From an uncultured delta proteobacterium (GTDB lineage Bacteria > Desulfobacterota > Syntrophorhabdia > Syntrophorhabdales > Syntrophorhabdaceae), in contig CAIQJW010000236.1 of the NCBI GenBank assembly GCA_903872255.1, positions 1 through 22,638 of the forward strand: 22,638 bases of DNA, read 5' to 3'. Numbering within the stretch: position 1 is the stretch's first letter; each line of letters opens with the position of its first letter. Positions 1-7,827 of the stretch are shown piece by piece. The translations under genes and the position numbers were made by a program. Under the pieces are notes generated by a model. It had not been told where the DNA came from. It made no database searches and saw only the letters and a list, made by a program, of their open reading frames with translations.

Positions 1-522
1 CGACCTGACTTTGACCCTGTCTTCCTCGCCTGCGACATCGCCGATCTTTACCCGTCAAGCTTCGACCTGGCCGTAAGCCTTTTCAATGTCGTTTCGTACA
101 TCTTGAACATCGAGACGCTGCTTGACTTCTTCTCCAGCATACGCAAAAGACTTCTCCCCGAAGGTGTCTTTGTCTTCGATTGTTGGAACGGTGTCGCGGC
201 CATCCTGGACCCTCCCAGGGAACAGACAAAAAAGGTCAGGCTGACGGATGGTTTGTCAGCCGAGATTACCAATATGCCATCGCACGGGCCTTCCCGGGAA
301 ATCATTATTATGCACAACAACGTTACGATAACCGGGACAACAGGCGAAACATCCCGGTTCGCCTATGACTATACGCAGAGACTCTGGACACCGGAAACGC
401 TGAAAGATCTCCTGGACCTGAGCGGTTTCCAAACTATGTCCGTCACCAATGCCATCGACCTGAAAACACCCGCTACACCGCAGACATGGAAAATAGCATT
501 CACATGCCGGAATGGGATCTAA
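1..522 (+). CDS. SAM-dependent methyltransferase, class I, 5'-truncated by the window edge
   Basis: The reading frame is open from base 1 to the TAA at 520-522, so the start and the SAM-binding glycine loop lie outside the window. What is seen is the second half of a Rossmann-fold methyltransferase. An acidic turn (ACDIADL) and a hydrophobic strand (FDLAVSLFNVVSYI) come first. The usual post-motif helix and the segment LLPEGVFVFDCWNG follow, the counterpart of 'LkPGGlfifd' in this family. The last 60 residues contain a WTPETLKDLLDLSGF element, typical of the C-terminal helix and strand of such enzymes. Known of the family: methyl transfer from S-adenosylmethionine to small molecules or sugars. 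Inferred: because it precedes a methyltransferase remnant and a giant glycosyltransferase beside flagellin, it may methylate a sugar used in flagellin glycosylation. The substrate cannot be read from the sequence. Confidence 0.8.
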   Translation, partial: RPDFDPVFLACDIADLYPSSFDLAVSLFNVVSYILNIETLLDFFSSIRKRLLPEGVFVFDCWNGVAAILDPPREQTKKVRLTDGLSAEITNMPSHGPSREIIIMHNNVTITGTTGETSRFAYDYTQRLWTPETLKDLLDLSGFQTMSVTNAIDLKTPATPQTWKIAFTCRNGI

Positions 523-523
523 C

Positions 524-619
524 ATGACAAAACTTCATCTTGGCGCCGGTAACATTCACATACCCGGCTATATCAATGTTGACATCCTTGGAAGGGCGGA
601 ATGGAAACCGGCCAATTGA
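524..619 (+). pseudogene. Remnant of a second methyltransferase N-terminus, frameshifted
   Basis: One base after the stop of the upstream gene, an ATG opens a 31-codon frame starting MTKLHLGAGNIHIPGYINVD and ending in TGA at 617-619. The LHLGAGN..PGYINVD pattern is the classic first strand and SAM-binding loop of polysaccharide-cluster methyltransferases, which are normally around 200 residues or more. Just past residue 20 the expected continuation (a VIDDAQ-like segment) appears to sit in another frame, readable as PIDDAQCHCLEAG up to about base 655. So a frameshift or deletion seems to have removed the rest. The second frame runs in frame into the next gene, but that gene has its own ribosome binding site. 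The family reading rests on a short stretch. Confidence 0.6.
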
Positions 620-660
620 TGATGCTCAATGTCATTGCCTAGAAGCCGGACAGAGACGAT

Positions 661-667
661 GGGGGAG
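661..667 (+). promoter_or_regulatory. Shine-Dalgarno site fixing the start of the giant glycosyltransferase
   Basis: GGGGGAG lies four bases before the ATG at 672. The frame is open further upstream to a TTG at 540, but those 44 codons look like decayed methyltransferase sequence and have no comparable ribosome binding site. The residues after 672 (MKIAYVTEYGNW) have the look of a genuine glycosyltransferase N-terminus. Confidence 0.7.
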
Positions 668-671
668 TTCT

Positions 672-3600
672 ATGAAAATAGCTTACGTAACTGAATATGG
701 CAATTGGCTGAAAAACCAGATGTTTCTTGAAACCGCTTCGTGCAACGTTAACAACGTCCTCGACAGGTATATCGCCCTGAAGGACTTCCTTGCGAAACAG
801 GACATTGATCTCAATACCTTTGACACATACAGTTCCATAGACGAAGTAGATATCTGGCTCATGCAGGAACCTACTCCGGGCATCCTCGAGTTCATACTTA
901 AGAACAACATCGATCTGTCTCGCGTCATCTATTTCCTCCATGAGCCGCCGGTCTATAATTACTGGGGATGGGACTACATCAGAAAGAGCCACTACCTCTA
1001 CGAAGCCATTTTGACATGGGAAACAACATCCACAAAATCGAACGGGAAATTCTTCCACTACCATTTCCCCGTCAAGTTCGACCCGGGCAAGCGTGAACAC
1101 TACCTGAAAAAAGAGAAAAAGAACCTCTGTCTCATCATGCATTCCAATAAAACCTCTCAGGTACGGGGCGAGTTATACGGCTTACGAAGAGATGTGATCA
1201 AATACTTCGAGAACAGGGGCGACCACCTCCTGGACGTGTATGGCCACGGTTGGAACAACGATAAGGCCCCGTTGGCTTTTTTCACAAATCTCTACAAAGG
1301 GACAACGCCGGACAAGCGTGACACTTACGCCGAATATTACTACTCCTTCTGCATAGACAACTGCATCTCCCCCGGTTATATCACCTACGACCCCCTTATC
1401 AGCATGGTCACCGGTATTGTACCCGTATACATGCCAATGCCCGACTCCAAGGAATTCATACCTGAAGACACGTTTATCGACATGAGCCGCTTTAAGACCC
1501 TCGATGAACTTACAGATCACCTGTTGTCCATCAAAAACACCGATGAATATGAACAATTAAAAAAGAACGGTTGGGAATTCGTCACGTCCGAACGGTATCA
1601 TCCATTCACCGTCGAGAAGTTCTCGCAGGATGTTTTTACCGCCATTCGATATGTAGCGGAAAGGCTGTCATCGCGAAGGAACGGGAAGATCACGATGATT
1701 TCACCCGAGAAAGCTCAAAAATATTTAAATCCTCATTTTACCGGCATTCTGCCGATGAAAAACGGCATCCGCTATGATGAGATGGACCCTGAAAAACTCT
1801 TCAGCCACAAAAGGTTCGATCTTGCGGCAAAATACATCTACGTAAAACATCGGGACATGGGCGTTGATTGCGATTGGGCACGACGACTGTACTCGGAGCA
1901 CATCAAGGCATTCAACGGATACCTGGAGCCTGACGGCTCGGGGAAAAAAGGCGAAAAGGCATTCATCGATTCCTTCGACACCACGATCGATTCTATCCGG
2001 GTAAAGGGGTTTGATGACGCCCTTTCCATGCTCCCCATCACGCAAAGCGGCGACCTTATCGAGGGTTCCCACAGGTTGGCGGCTTGTACGTATTACCGTA
2101 AACCCGTCAAGACGCTTGGCTTTTCCTTTGATACCTGGGCCTATCCATACGATTTTTTCCTTAAGAGGGGTCTTTCCGCTAACTATTGTGACGCAATGGC
2201 CTACGAGTACTGCAAGCTCAAAGAAAATACCTATCTTGCCCTATTGTTCCCGTCCGCGGTTGGCCACGACGATGAGGCCAGAACGATATTGCAGCAATAC
2301 GGTTCTATCTTCTATGAAAAAGAGGTTCGCCTTTTCAATAACGGGCCCCTTCTGTTGATGACACAGATCTATAAGAACGAGAACTGGCTGGGCGACCTCT
2401 CGAACAACTTCGGGGGTGCACATACCAAAGCAAGGGAATGTTTCAGGAGCAATTCTCCCCTGCGTGTATTTCTCGTCGAGACCGACAACCAGCAGGGGCT
2501 GAAGGATGCCAAAGATAAGATCCGGGCAATCTATAAGATATCGAACCATTCCATTCACATCAACGACACCCACGATGAGACCGTCCGGGTTTCGCAACTT
2601 CTTTTCAACGAGAACAGCATCCACTTCCTGAACCACGCAACACTAAAGGCCTTACCCCAATTTCAGAAACATTACAGGACACTGCGGCAGGCTTGCGCGG
2701 GCAAGGACCATAATGAGGTGGAGCTTCTATGCGTGACCGGCAGCGCCGTTATGGCACTGTATGGTATCCGCGACGCACGGGACATCGATTATTTCCATTT
2801 CGGGAACGCGCTGCCCGAAGACCCTGCAGGAGGCCTCGGCAGTCACAACAAAGAGGTTCATAATTATACCACGACCCGTGACGATATAATTTTCAACCCT
2901 GAAAACCATTTTTATTTCGACAACTTCAAATTTGCCAGCCTGGATGTGGTCCGGACAATGAAGGAAAAACGTGGTGAAGAAAAGGACAAGGTTGACGTTG
3001 GTCTCATCCGTAACTTTTTAGGGGCAACGCAGGAAGATCCTCGCGAAAAACAGGGCAGCGTGCCGTTTCTGTCGCACACGACCCCTTTGGTTTCTATTAT
3101 ACTTCTCAATTACAACGGGTTTGAAGATATCCGCAGCTGTATCGATTCTATTTCGAGGAACACCCCTGAATCCCACGAGATCGTTGTCTTTGACAACGCG
3201 TCAACAGACAGTTCACCGACTTACCTCCGGTCACTGCCTGGGATCTTCCTGGTCGAAAGCCCTGTCAATCTGGGATGTCCGGCAGGCAGGGCGCAGGCAA
3301 TGACATACATCCACCCGGCAAGCAGATACATTATATTCCTTGACAACGACACGGTCGTTACAAAAGGCTGGATAACAAAATTCATCACCCACACCGAGCG
3401 TGACCGGACAATCGGCATAATGGGCCCGCGGTCAAATTACGTATCCGGGACACAACTCGTCCGGGATGTATCATACAGCAATATCAAAGAGCTTGAATCG
3501 TTTGCACTGCAGTGGTCTCTAAAGAATAAAGGAGTATCGACACCGACGCACAGGCTTATCGGATTCTGCATGTTCATCACCCGCGACGTGATTGAAAAAG

Positions 3601-6600
3601 TAGGTTCCATTGATGCTTCTTTCGGCAAATTCGGCTTTGAGGACGATGACTATACCTGGAGGACGGTAGTCGCCGGATTCAAGGCCATGATAGCGAACGA
3701 TGTTTTCATACACCACAAAGGCGGCCCTCAAGGCCAGGGCAACAAAGTATACAACGAGGCGATGTTGGGGGCATGGGAAACATTCAAGAACAAATGGGGA
3801 ATACCCGAGGAGGTATCCTATGGGAACCCTATTATGTTTTCTGCCATTTTCGGTCAACCTTTCAATAAAGAGAAGCACTATATTCCACTCGTTTCGAAAC
3901 GCGATGAAACATCCTATCATGAATTTGGAAAAGGGAACGTTTCAATCATAGTCCTCACGCGCAATCAGCTCGACTATACAAAAAAGTGTGTCAAAAGTAT
4001 CTTCAGGCACACGCCTCAGGTCCACGAGATCATCTTTGTGGACAACGGGTCCGCAGACAACACGGTGTTGTGGGTCAAGAGGTTCATAAAGGAGAATAAG
4101 AACTGCAGGCTGATAGAAAATAAGGGGGACCTCGGTTTTGCTAAAGGGTGCAACCTCGGCATGGAAGCGTCAACGGGAGAGTTCATCGTCCTTCTGGGAA
4201 ACGACGTCGAGGTTTCTCAAGGCTGGCTGTCCGGTATGCTTGAATGCCTCGAGGCCGACCCCGGGGCGGGTTTTATCGGCCCCATGGCAAATCTTGGCCA
4301 CAACATGCAGAAAGCGGTCGTTGAAGGGTACGGAGCTGCCGGCTTGGATAAAGCGGCATTGTTTTTCCGGGAAAAATACCGCAACCGAAGGATACCCGGC
4401 CGTAAGCTCGAAGGGTTCTGCCTGTTCTTTCGCAGGACGCTCGTGGAGAAGATCGGTCTTTTTGACGAAACCTTCACGACGGACGATCTTGCCGCTGAAG
4501 ATATCTGCCTGAGGGCGGCGTTGGAAGGCTGTCAAAACTATATTGCAGGCGATATTTATGTGCATCGCAATTTGGACAGGGTACTGTCAAAGGACAGGAC
4601 CGCTATCAGTCGCAAGTGGACGCTCAGCACGGCAGAACCGGAAGGGGAAAAACTCGCCGTACTGAGGGCCGCGGAAATAGCCGATGAAGCCTATCATAAA
4701 GGAGATATTGAACAGGCGGTGGAAACTCTTGTCAACTGTATCAAGGTTTCTCCCGATGCAAAAGAGATCTACTATATGCTCGTCAGGATCTTTATAGAGA
4801 CCAAGAGATTTGCCGAGGCCTGGGACGTTGTCGGAACAATGCCCGGTCCCGTCCGCGATTCCATCAAGGGGTTGGAGTGCTCCGCCTACGCAAAAGAAGG
4901 TCTCGGGTTGGACGAGGAAGCCGCCCCGTTCACCGGGATGATGCTTGCATTGGACGGCAGATACTCTTGTGCGCTCAATATGAAAGGCGTCCTGGCATAT
5001 AAAAAGGGAGACAGGGAAACCGCACAGGATTTCTTTCAAAGGGCCACAGAGGCCGACCCAGGTTACGGAGAGGCATATACGAACCTAGGAGTCCTCTACT
5101 GGGGCATGGACAGGAAAGATGATGCCATGGCAAATCTTCGAAGGGGCTTCATACTGTCGCCGATCGTACCCGATGTCAACTCGCTTTATTATTCCGCTGC
5201 GTCATCCCTGGGTACATATTCCGAAGCGGAGACAGATCTCAGGGATGCCGTTGCGCTCTACCCCGACAGCAAGAACCTCGCTTTCCTGCACATAGATTCA
5301 CTCATACAGCAGGGAAAACCTGCCGAGGCCATGTTAAGGATAGAGGACGCGCTTGACCTTTTCGGTCCCGACGAGGGAACGCTTAATGCGGCCCTCGCGG
5401 TTCGCGAAACAATAGGGCCCCTTCAGATTGAAAAAGGGTTAAATAAAAGCACACTATCCCTTTGTATGATCGTGAAAAATGAAGAAAAACACCTCGTCAA
5501 ATGTTTACTCAGCGTCCGGGGCATTGTGGATGAAATAATTGTCGTCGACACCGGCTCCACAGATAAGACCATCAGTATTGCCAAAGTCTTCGGGGCCGGG
5601 ATTTTTGAATTCCCCTGGACAGGGGATTTTTCCGCGGCCCGCAACCAGTCCCTCGTTAGGGCCAGCGGGGATTGGATCCTTGTCCTCGACGCCGATGAGG
5701 TCATCTCCAGCCTCGATCACGGACGCCTTCTTAAGACAATCGACAGAGGGGACGGCCGGCCGGTAGCTTTTGACATTATCACCCGGAACTATCTTGCAAG
5801 ACCCGGATCAGCGGGGTGGACGGAAAATGACGGGTCGTATCCGCACGAGGAAAAGGGCGTCGGATGGTTTGGGAGCAATAAGGTCCGGCTATTCAGGAAC
5901 AACGGCCCTGCCCGGTTCGAAAACCCGGTGCATGAACTTCTCGAAGCATCCTTGAAAAGAGCCGGGATCTCCATCGAAAAGTGCGATATACCCATCCACC
6001 ATTACGGCAGACTAGACCAGGATAAGCTCCTCGCGAAGGGCCGGGACTACTACCTGCTGGGGAGAAATAAATTGGAGCAACGCGGCGGCGGGGACTATGT
6101 GGCACTCCGGGAACTGGCTGTTCAGGCGGGTGAGCTTGGCATATTTGCCGAGGCCGTTGACCTGTGGCAGCAGGCACTGTCCGTGCGGCCGGACGATGTG
6201 GACGCCCTGTTCAATTTAGGGTATAGCTACATGCAGATCGGAAAATATCGGGAGGCGCTGCACGCATCCAGGCGGGCCGTTGAACTTTCACCTGGTACAG
6301 AAGATGCCGTGCTGAATTACGCGCTGTCTGAAATGTTTCTGGGCGATGCGCCGAAAGCCGCTACTTTACTTGAAGAATTCCTGTCAAACGGGAAGGAACA
6401 CCCTGTGCTGATGGTCGTCCTCGGAACTTCATACTTGATCTGCGGAAACAACGACAAGGGACTGGCTATATTTAAAAAGCTTGCAGAAAAACAGATAAAC
6501 CCCGTTGCGTATGCGAATTCCTTGTTGGAGCAGCTCATTAAAAGCGGCCGGTTCGACTATTTCAATAGACTTGTTGACGCAGCAATATCAAACAATATTG

Positions 6601-6773
6601 CAGATCGAGAGACACTGCGCCGTCAGGTAACGCCTGCCCTGAACAAAATTGCCAGAGAATTTCAGGTTAACGGGAAGACGGACCAGGCCCTGCTCATCCT
6701 CAATGCGGTATTTGAAAACAGATTGAACAACGAGGAAACCGGAAGCCTGTTTGAGGCATTACAAACGATCTAA
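672..6773 (+). CDS. Giant multidomain glycosyltransferase (GT10-like, ParB/NTase-like, three GT2, two TPR blocks), probable flagellin glycosylation
   Basis: About 2,033 residues. Residues 1-345 resemble a GT10 fucosyltransferase: near 229 the run IDNCISPGYITYDPLISMVT is followed by IVPVYM and FIPEDTFID, matching that family's acceptor/donor region. Residues 355-800 are unusual. They hold DLIEGSHRLAAC at 461-472 (ParB/Srx-like 'dG.HR' motif), VHINDTHDE, then TGSAVMALYG at 689-698 and RDIDYF (D704, D706), as in nucleotidyltransferases. Three GT2 domains follow: 805-1015 with the metal-binding D891-N-D893, 1088-1297 with GND at 1176-1178, and 1594-1790 with D1673-A-D1675. TPR blocks span about 1325-1590 and 1810-2033. 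No signal peptide or membrane segment is visible, so it should be cytosolic. It ends 15 bp from convergent flaF, beside flagellin, which suggests O-glycosylation of flagellin; this role is inferred. The GT10 and NTase assignments are less certain than the GT2 and TPR ones. Confidence 0.9.
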   Translation: MKIAYVTEYGNWLKNQMFLETASCNVNNVLDRYIALKDFLAKQDIDLNTFDTYSSIDEVDIWLMQEPTPGILEFILKNNIDLSRVIYFLHEPPVYNYWGWDYIRKSHYLYEAILTWETTSTKSNGKFFHYHFPVKFDPGKREHYLKKEKKNLCLIMHSNKTSQVRGELYGLRRDVIKYFENRGDHLLDVYGHGWNNDKAPLAFFTNLYKGTTPDKRDTYAEYYYSFCIDNCISPGYITYDPLISMVTGIVPVYMPMPDSKEFIPEDTFIDMSRFKTLDELTDHLLSIKNTDEYEQLKKNGWEFVTSERYHPFTVEKFSQDVFTAIRYVAERLSSRRNGKITMISPEKAQKYLNPHFTGILPMKNGIRYDEMDPEKLFSHKRFDLAAKYIYVKHRDMGVDCDWARRLYSEHIKAFNGYLEPDGSGKKGEKAFIDSFDTTIDSIRVKGFDDALSMLPITQSGDLIEGSHRLAACTYYRKPVKTLGFSFDTWAYPYDFFLKRGLSANYCDAMAYEYCKLKENTYLALLFPSAVGHDDEARTILQQYGSIFYEKEVRLFNNGPLLLMTQIYKNENWLGDLSNNFGGAHTKARECFRSNSPLRVFLVETDNQQGLKDAKDKIRAIYKISNHSIHINDTHDETVRVSQLLFNENSIHFLNHATLKALPQFQKHYRTLRQACAGKDHNEVELLCVTGSAVMALYGIRDARDIDYFHFGNALPEDPAGGLGSHNKEVHNYTTTRDDIIFNPENHFYFDNFKFASLDVVRTMKEKRGEEKDKVDVGLIRNFLGATQEDPREKQGSVPFLSHTTPLVSIILLNYNGFEDIRSCIDSISRNTPESHEIVVFDNASTDSSPTYLRSLPGIFLVESPVNLGCPAGRAQAMTYIHPASRYIIFLDNDTVVTKGWITKFITHTERDRTIGIMGPRSNYVSGTQLVRDVSYSNIKELESFALQWSLKNKGVSTPTHRLIGFCMFITRDVIEKVGSIDASFGKFGFEDDDYTWRTVVAGFKAMIANDVFIHHKGGPQGQGNKVYNEAMLGAWETFKNKWGIPEEVSYGNPIMFSAIFGQPFNKEKHYIPLVSKRDETSYHEFGKGNVSIIVLTRNQLDYTKKCVKSIFRHTPQVHEIIFVDNGSADNTVLWVKRFIKENKNCRLIENKGDLGFAKGCNLGMEASTGEFIVLLGNDVEVSQGWLSGMLECLEADPGAGFIGPMANLGHNMQKAVVEGYGAAGLDKAALFFREKYRNRRIPGRKLEGFCLFFRRTLVEKIGLFDETFTTDDLAAEDICLRAALEGCQNYIAGDIYVHRNLDRVLSKDRTAISRKWTLSTAEPEGEKLAVLRAAEIADEAYHKGDIEQAVETLVNCIKVSPDAKEIYYMLVRIFIETKRFAEAWDVVGTMPGPVRDSIKGLECSAYAKEGLGLDEEAAPFTGMMLALDGRYSCALNMKGVLAYKKGDRETAQDFFQRATEADPGYGEAYTNLGVLYWGMDRKDDAMANLRRGFILSPIVPDVNSLYYSAASSLGTYSEAETDLRDAVALYPDSKNLAFLHIDSLIQQGKPAEAMLRIEDALDLFGPDEGTLNAALAVRETIGPLQIEKGLNKSTLSLCMIVKNEEKHLVKCLLSVRGIVDEIIVVDTGSTDKTISIAKVFGAGIFEFPWTGDFSAARNQSLVRASGDWILVLDADEVISSLDHGRLLKTIDRGDGRPVAFDIITRNYLARPGSAGWTENDGSYPHEEKGVGWFGSNKVRLFRNNGPARFENPVHELLEASLKRAGISIEKCDIPIHHYGRLDQDKLLAKGRDYYLLGRNKLEQRGGGDYVALRELAVQAGELGIFAEAVDLWQQALSVRPDDVDALFNLGYSYMQIGKYREALHASRRAVELSPGTEDAVLNYALSEMFLGDAPKAATLLEEFLSNGKEHPVLMVVLGTSYLICGNNDKGLAIFKKLAEKQINPVAYANSLLEQLIKSGRFDYFNRLVDAAISNNIADRETLRRQVTPALNKIAREFQVNGKTDQALLILNAVFENRLNNEETGSLFEALQTI

Positions 6774-6788
6774 CGCTGAATTTAGGAT

Positions 6789-7169
6789 CTATTGAGCCTG
6801 GCTGCCGCGAAGGCCTGCCGCCAGGTTCATGTTGATGTCGATTATGATCTTCAGTTTTTCCGGCGCGGGATGCGCCATGATATCGATGATGGTCTTGTCT
6901 ATAAAAACGCTCAGGTTAAGGATATTCTCCCTGACCTTTACCGGCAGGGGGTTATCGTCCTTTAAAAGCTCCTCCTGAAAAATGGTCCATATCTTCTGGT
7001 TGAATGTCAGGGCACCGTCAAGCCGCTGTGCACGCCCCTCTTCCCCCCAGAGCTCCTGGCATTCCATCAACAGGCGGGCGGCCTTATTGAGGACTGCCGC
7101 CTCGAGTTCCCTGCCTGAGATCGTAGTTTTCGCGGTCTGTTTATACGCGTTGAGACCCTTTCCTGGCAT
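6789..7169 (-). CDS. flaF: FlaF family flagellin assembly/regulatory protein
   Basis: 126 residues. The segment LNAYKQTAKTTISGRELEAAVLNKAARLL matches the FlaF opening pattern (NAY.Q....tsgRelEa..l..a...L), in halves separated here only by the family's usual spacing. The middle, ALTFNQKIWTIFQEEL, matches the conserved 'al..N..lW..l...l' element, and the length fits the family. In Caulobacter FlaF is needed for flagellin synthesis or secretion and works opposite to FlbT. The start chosen overlaps the end of flbT by 29 bp with only a weak GGAGC nearby, so translational coupling is likely. The gene is last in the fliC-small ORF-flbT-flaF cluster and converges with the giant glycosyltransferase gene 15 bp away; no clear terminator hairpin is seen between them. 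Confidence 0.85.
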   Translation of the reverse strand: MPGKGLNAYKQTAKTTISGRELEAAVLNKAARLLMECQELWGEEGRAQRLDGALTFNQKIWTIFQEELLKDDNPLPVKVRENILNLSVFIDKTIIDIMAHPAPEKLKIIIDINMNLAAGLRGSQAQ

Positions 7170-7548
7170 GCTCCATTGCCCCCTCTTCGTATTCTATCAA
7201 TTTCCTTGCCAGCTTCAACGCCGGATAATATTTGCCCTCGATGATCAAACTGCTGATCTCCGTGAACATCACGGCGGTGCTCGGGGCCGCCACCACGATA
7301 TCCTTCACAAGCGACCAGTAGATGTTGTGTTTCCCGACCAGTTCCTTGCCGTCAACATACATCAGCTGGATTATGAAATATACCCTTTTACATGGCGTAT
7401 CGGCGTCTTTTTCCCGAAGTATGTCCTTGTCCCGGAGCACCGGCACCTCATTCTCGATGATGAGATCACACTTCGTGCCCCCGTTGGCGACCACCGCCCC
7501 GCCGATAATAAGCCTCTCGTGCGGTTTGAGTTTTATCTTTAGAGCCAT
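7141..7548 (-). CDS. flbT: FlbT family post-transcriptional regulator of flagellin
   Basis: 135 residues. The N-terminus MALKIKLKPHERLIIGGAVV is diagnostic for FlbT ('l.LkpgErl.INGAVi..'), followed by the family's later elements KCDLIIENEVPVLRDKDIL and RVYFIIQLMYVDG. In Caulobacter FlbT acts on the 5' leader of flagellin mRNA and promotes its decay when the filament cannot be assembled. Other bacteria use it differently, sometimes as an activator. It starts 10 bp after the stop of the small upstream gene, with AAGGGA as ribosome binding site, and overlaps flaF at its 3' end, so the three are one transcription unit. FlbT/FlaF are best known in Alphaproteobacteria; finding them behind a deltaproteobacterial-type flg operon suggests a mosaic filament module. 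The flagellin leader carries a hairpin that could be the target. Confidence 0.92.
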   Translation of the reverse strand: MALKIKLKPHERLIIGGAVVANGGTKCDLIIENEVPVLRDKDILREKDADTPCKRVYFIIQLMYVDGKELVGKHNIYWSLVKDIVVAAPSTAVMFTEISSLIIEGKYYPALKLARKLIEYEEGAMEHARKGSQRV

Positions 7549-7558
7549 AACAGTCCCT

Positions 7559-7756
7559 TTACTTTTCGTATATGCCCTGTGTATTGCCTAAGGGAAAGAA
7601 CGGAGGATAACTCACCTTTGTCAGCTCTCCCTTTACGGACGGTTCATACACGGCCGCGGCATTATCGCTATCGGGCGCCTTTGGCTGTTGCTGTCTCTGA
7701 GGCGCCTGCTTGTAACGGTCCACATTCACTCCCAAATCTATTTTGCCTATTGACAT
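7559..7756 (-). CDS. Small conserved-looking protein between flagellin and flbT, function unknown
   Basis: 65 residues, starting MSIGKIDLGVNVDRYKQ. I do not recognise the family. It is hydrophilic, with a Gln/Pro-rich stretch (APQRQQQPKAP at 18-28) and a Pro/aromatic C-terminal part (KVSYPPFFPLGNTQGIYE). There is no signal peptide, membrane segment or cysteine. A good ribosome binding site (AAGGGGTGG) precedes the ATG, and its stop lies 10 bp before flbT, so it is translated within the flagellin operon. The opening (IGKID..V.VDRY) faintly recalls the start of FlgM-like or FlaG-like small flagellar proteins, but the characteristic C-terminal helices of FlgM and FlaG are absent. An intrinsically disordered partner of flagellin, FlbT or FlaF is a guess. 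Being a real gene is more certain than any role. Confidence 0.65.
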   Translation of the reverse strand: MSIGKIDLGVNVDRYKQAPQRQQQPKAPDSDNAAAVYEPSVKGELTKVSYPPFFPLGNTQGIYEK

Positions 7757-7786
7757 TTTACCACCCCTTTCTAGGATGTGGAGGGA

Positions 7787-7802
7787 GGGGAATGTATTCC
7801 CC
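7787..7802. other. GC-rich hairpin between flagellin and the small downstream gene
   Basis: GGGGAAT-GT-ATTCCCC is a perfect inverted repeat, with further imperfect G/C pairing outside it. It sits about 25 bases past the fliC stop and 30 before the next start codon. No T-run follows on the minus strand, so it is a poor intrinsic terminator. It could instead protect the abundant fliC message from 3' decay or attenuate read-through into the flbT genes. Which of these applies is not visible. Confidence 0.45.
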
Positions 7803-7827
7803 CCCTTCCGGTTTTATACGTTTAATG

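Noticed and set aside
540..671. Upstream TTG start for the giant glycosyltransferase
   Set aside because: The added residues look like decayed methyltransferase sequence, and a strong ribosome binding site stands before the ATG at 672.
7154..7184. Sigma54-like TGGCAT...TTGC on the plus strand
   Set aside because: The GG and GC pairs are 11 rather than 10 bases apart, and it is antisense inside the flbT/flaF overlap with no gene behind it.
7500..7510. GCCGATAA box on the plus strand inside flbT
   Set aside because: No TAAAGTTT-like box lies 11 bases upstream, so it is a chance match.
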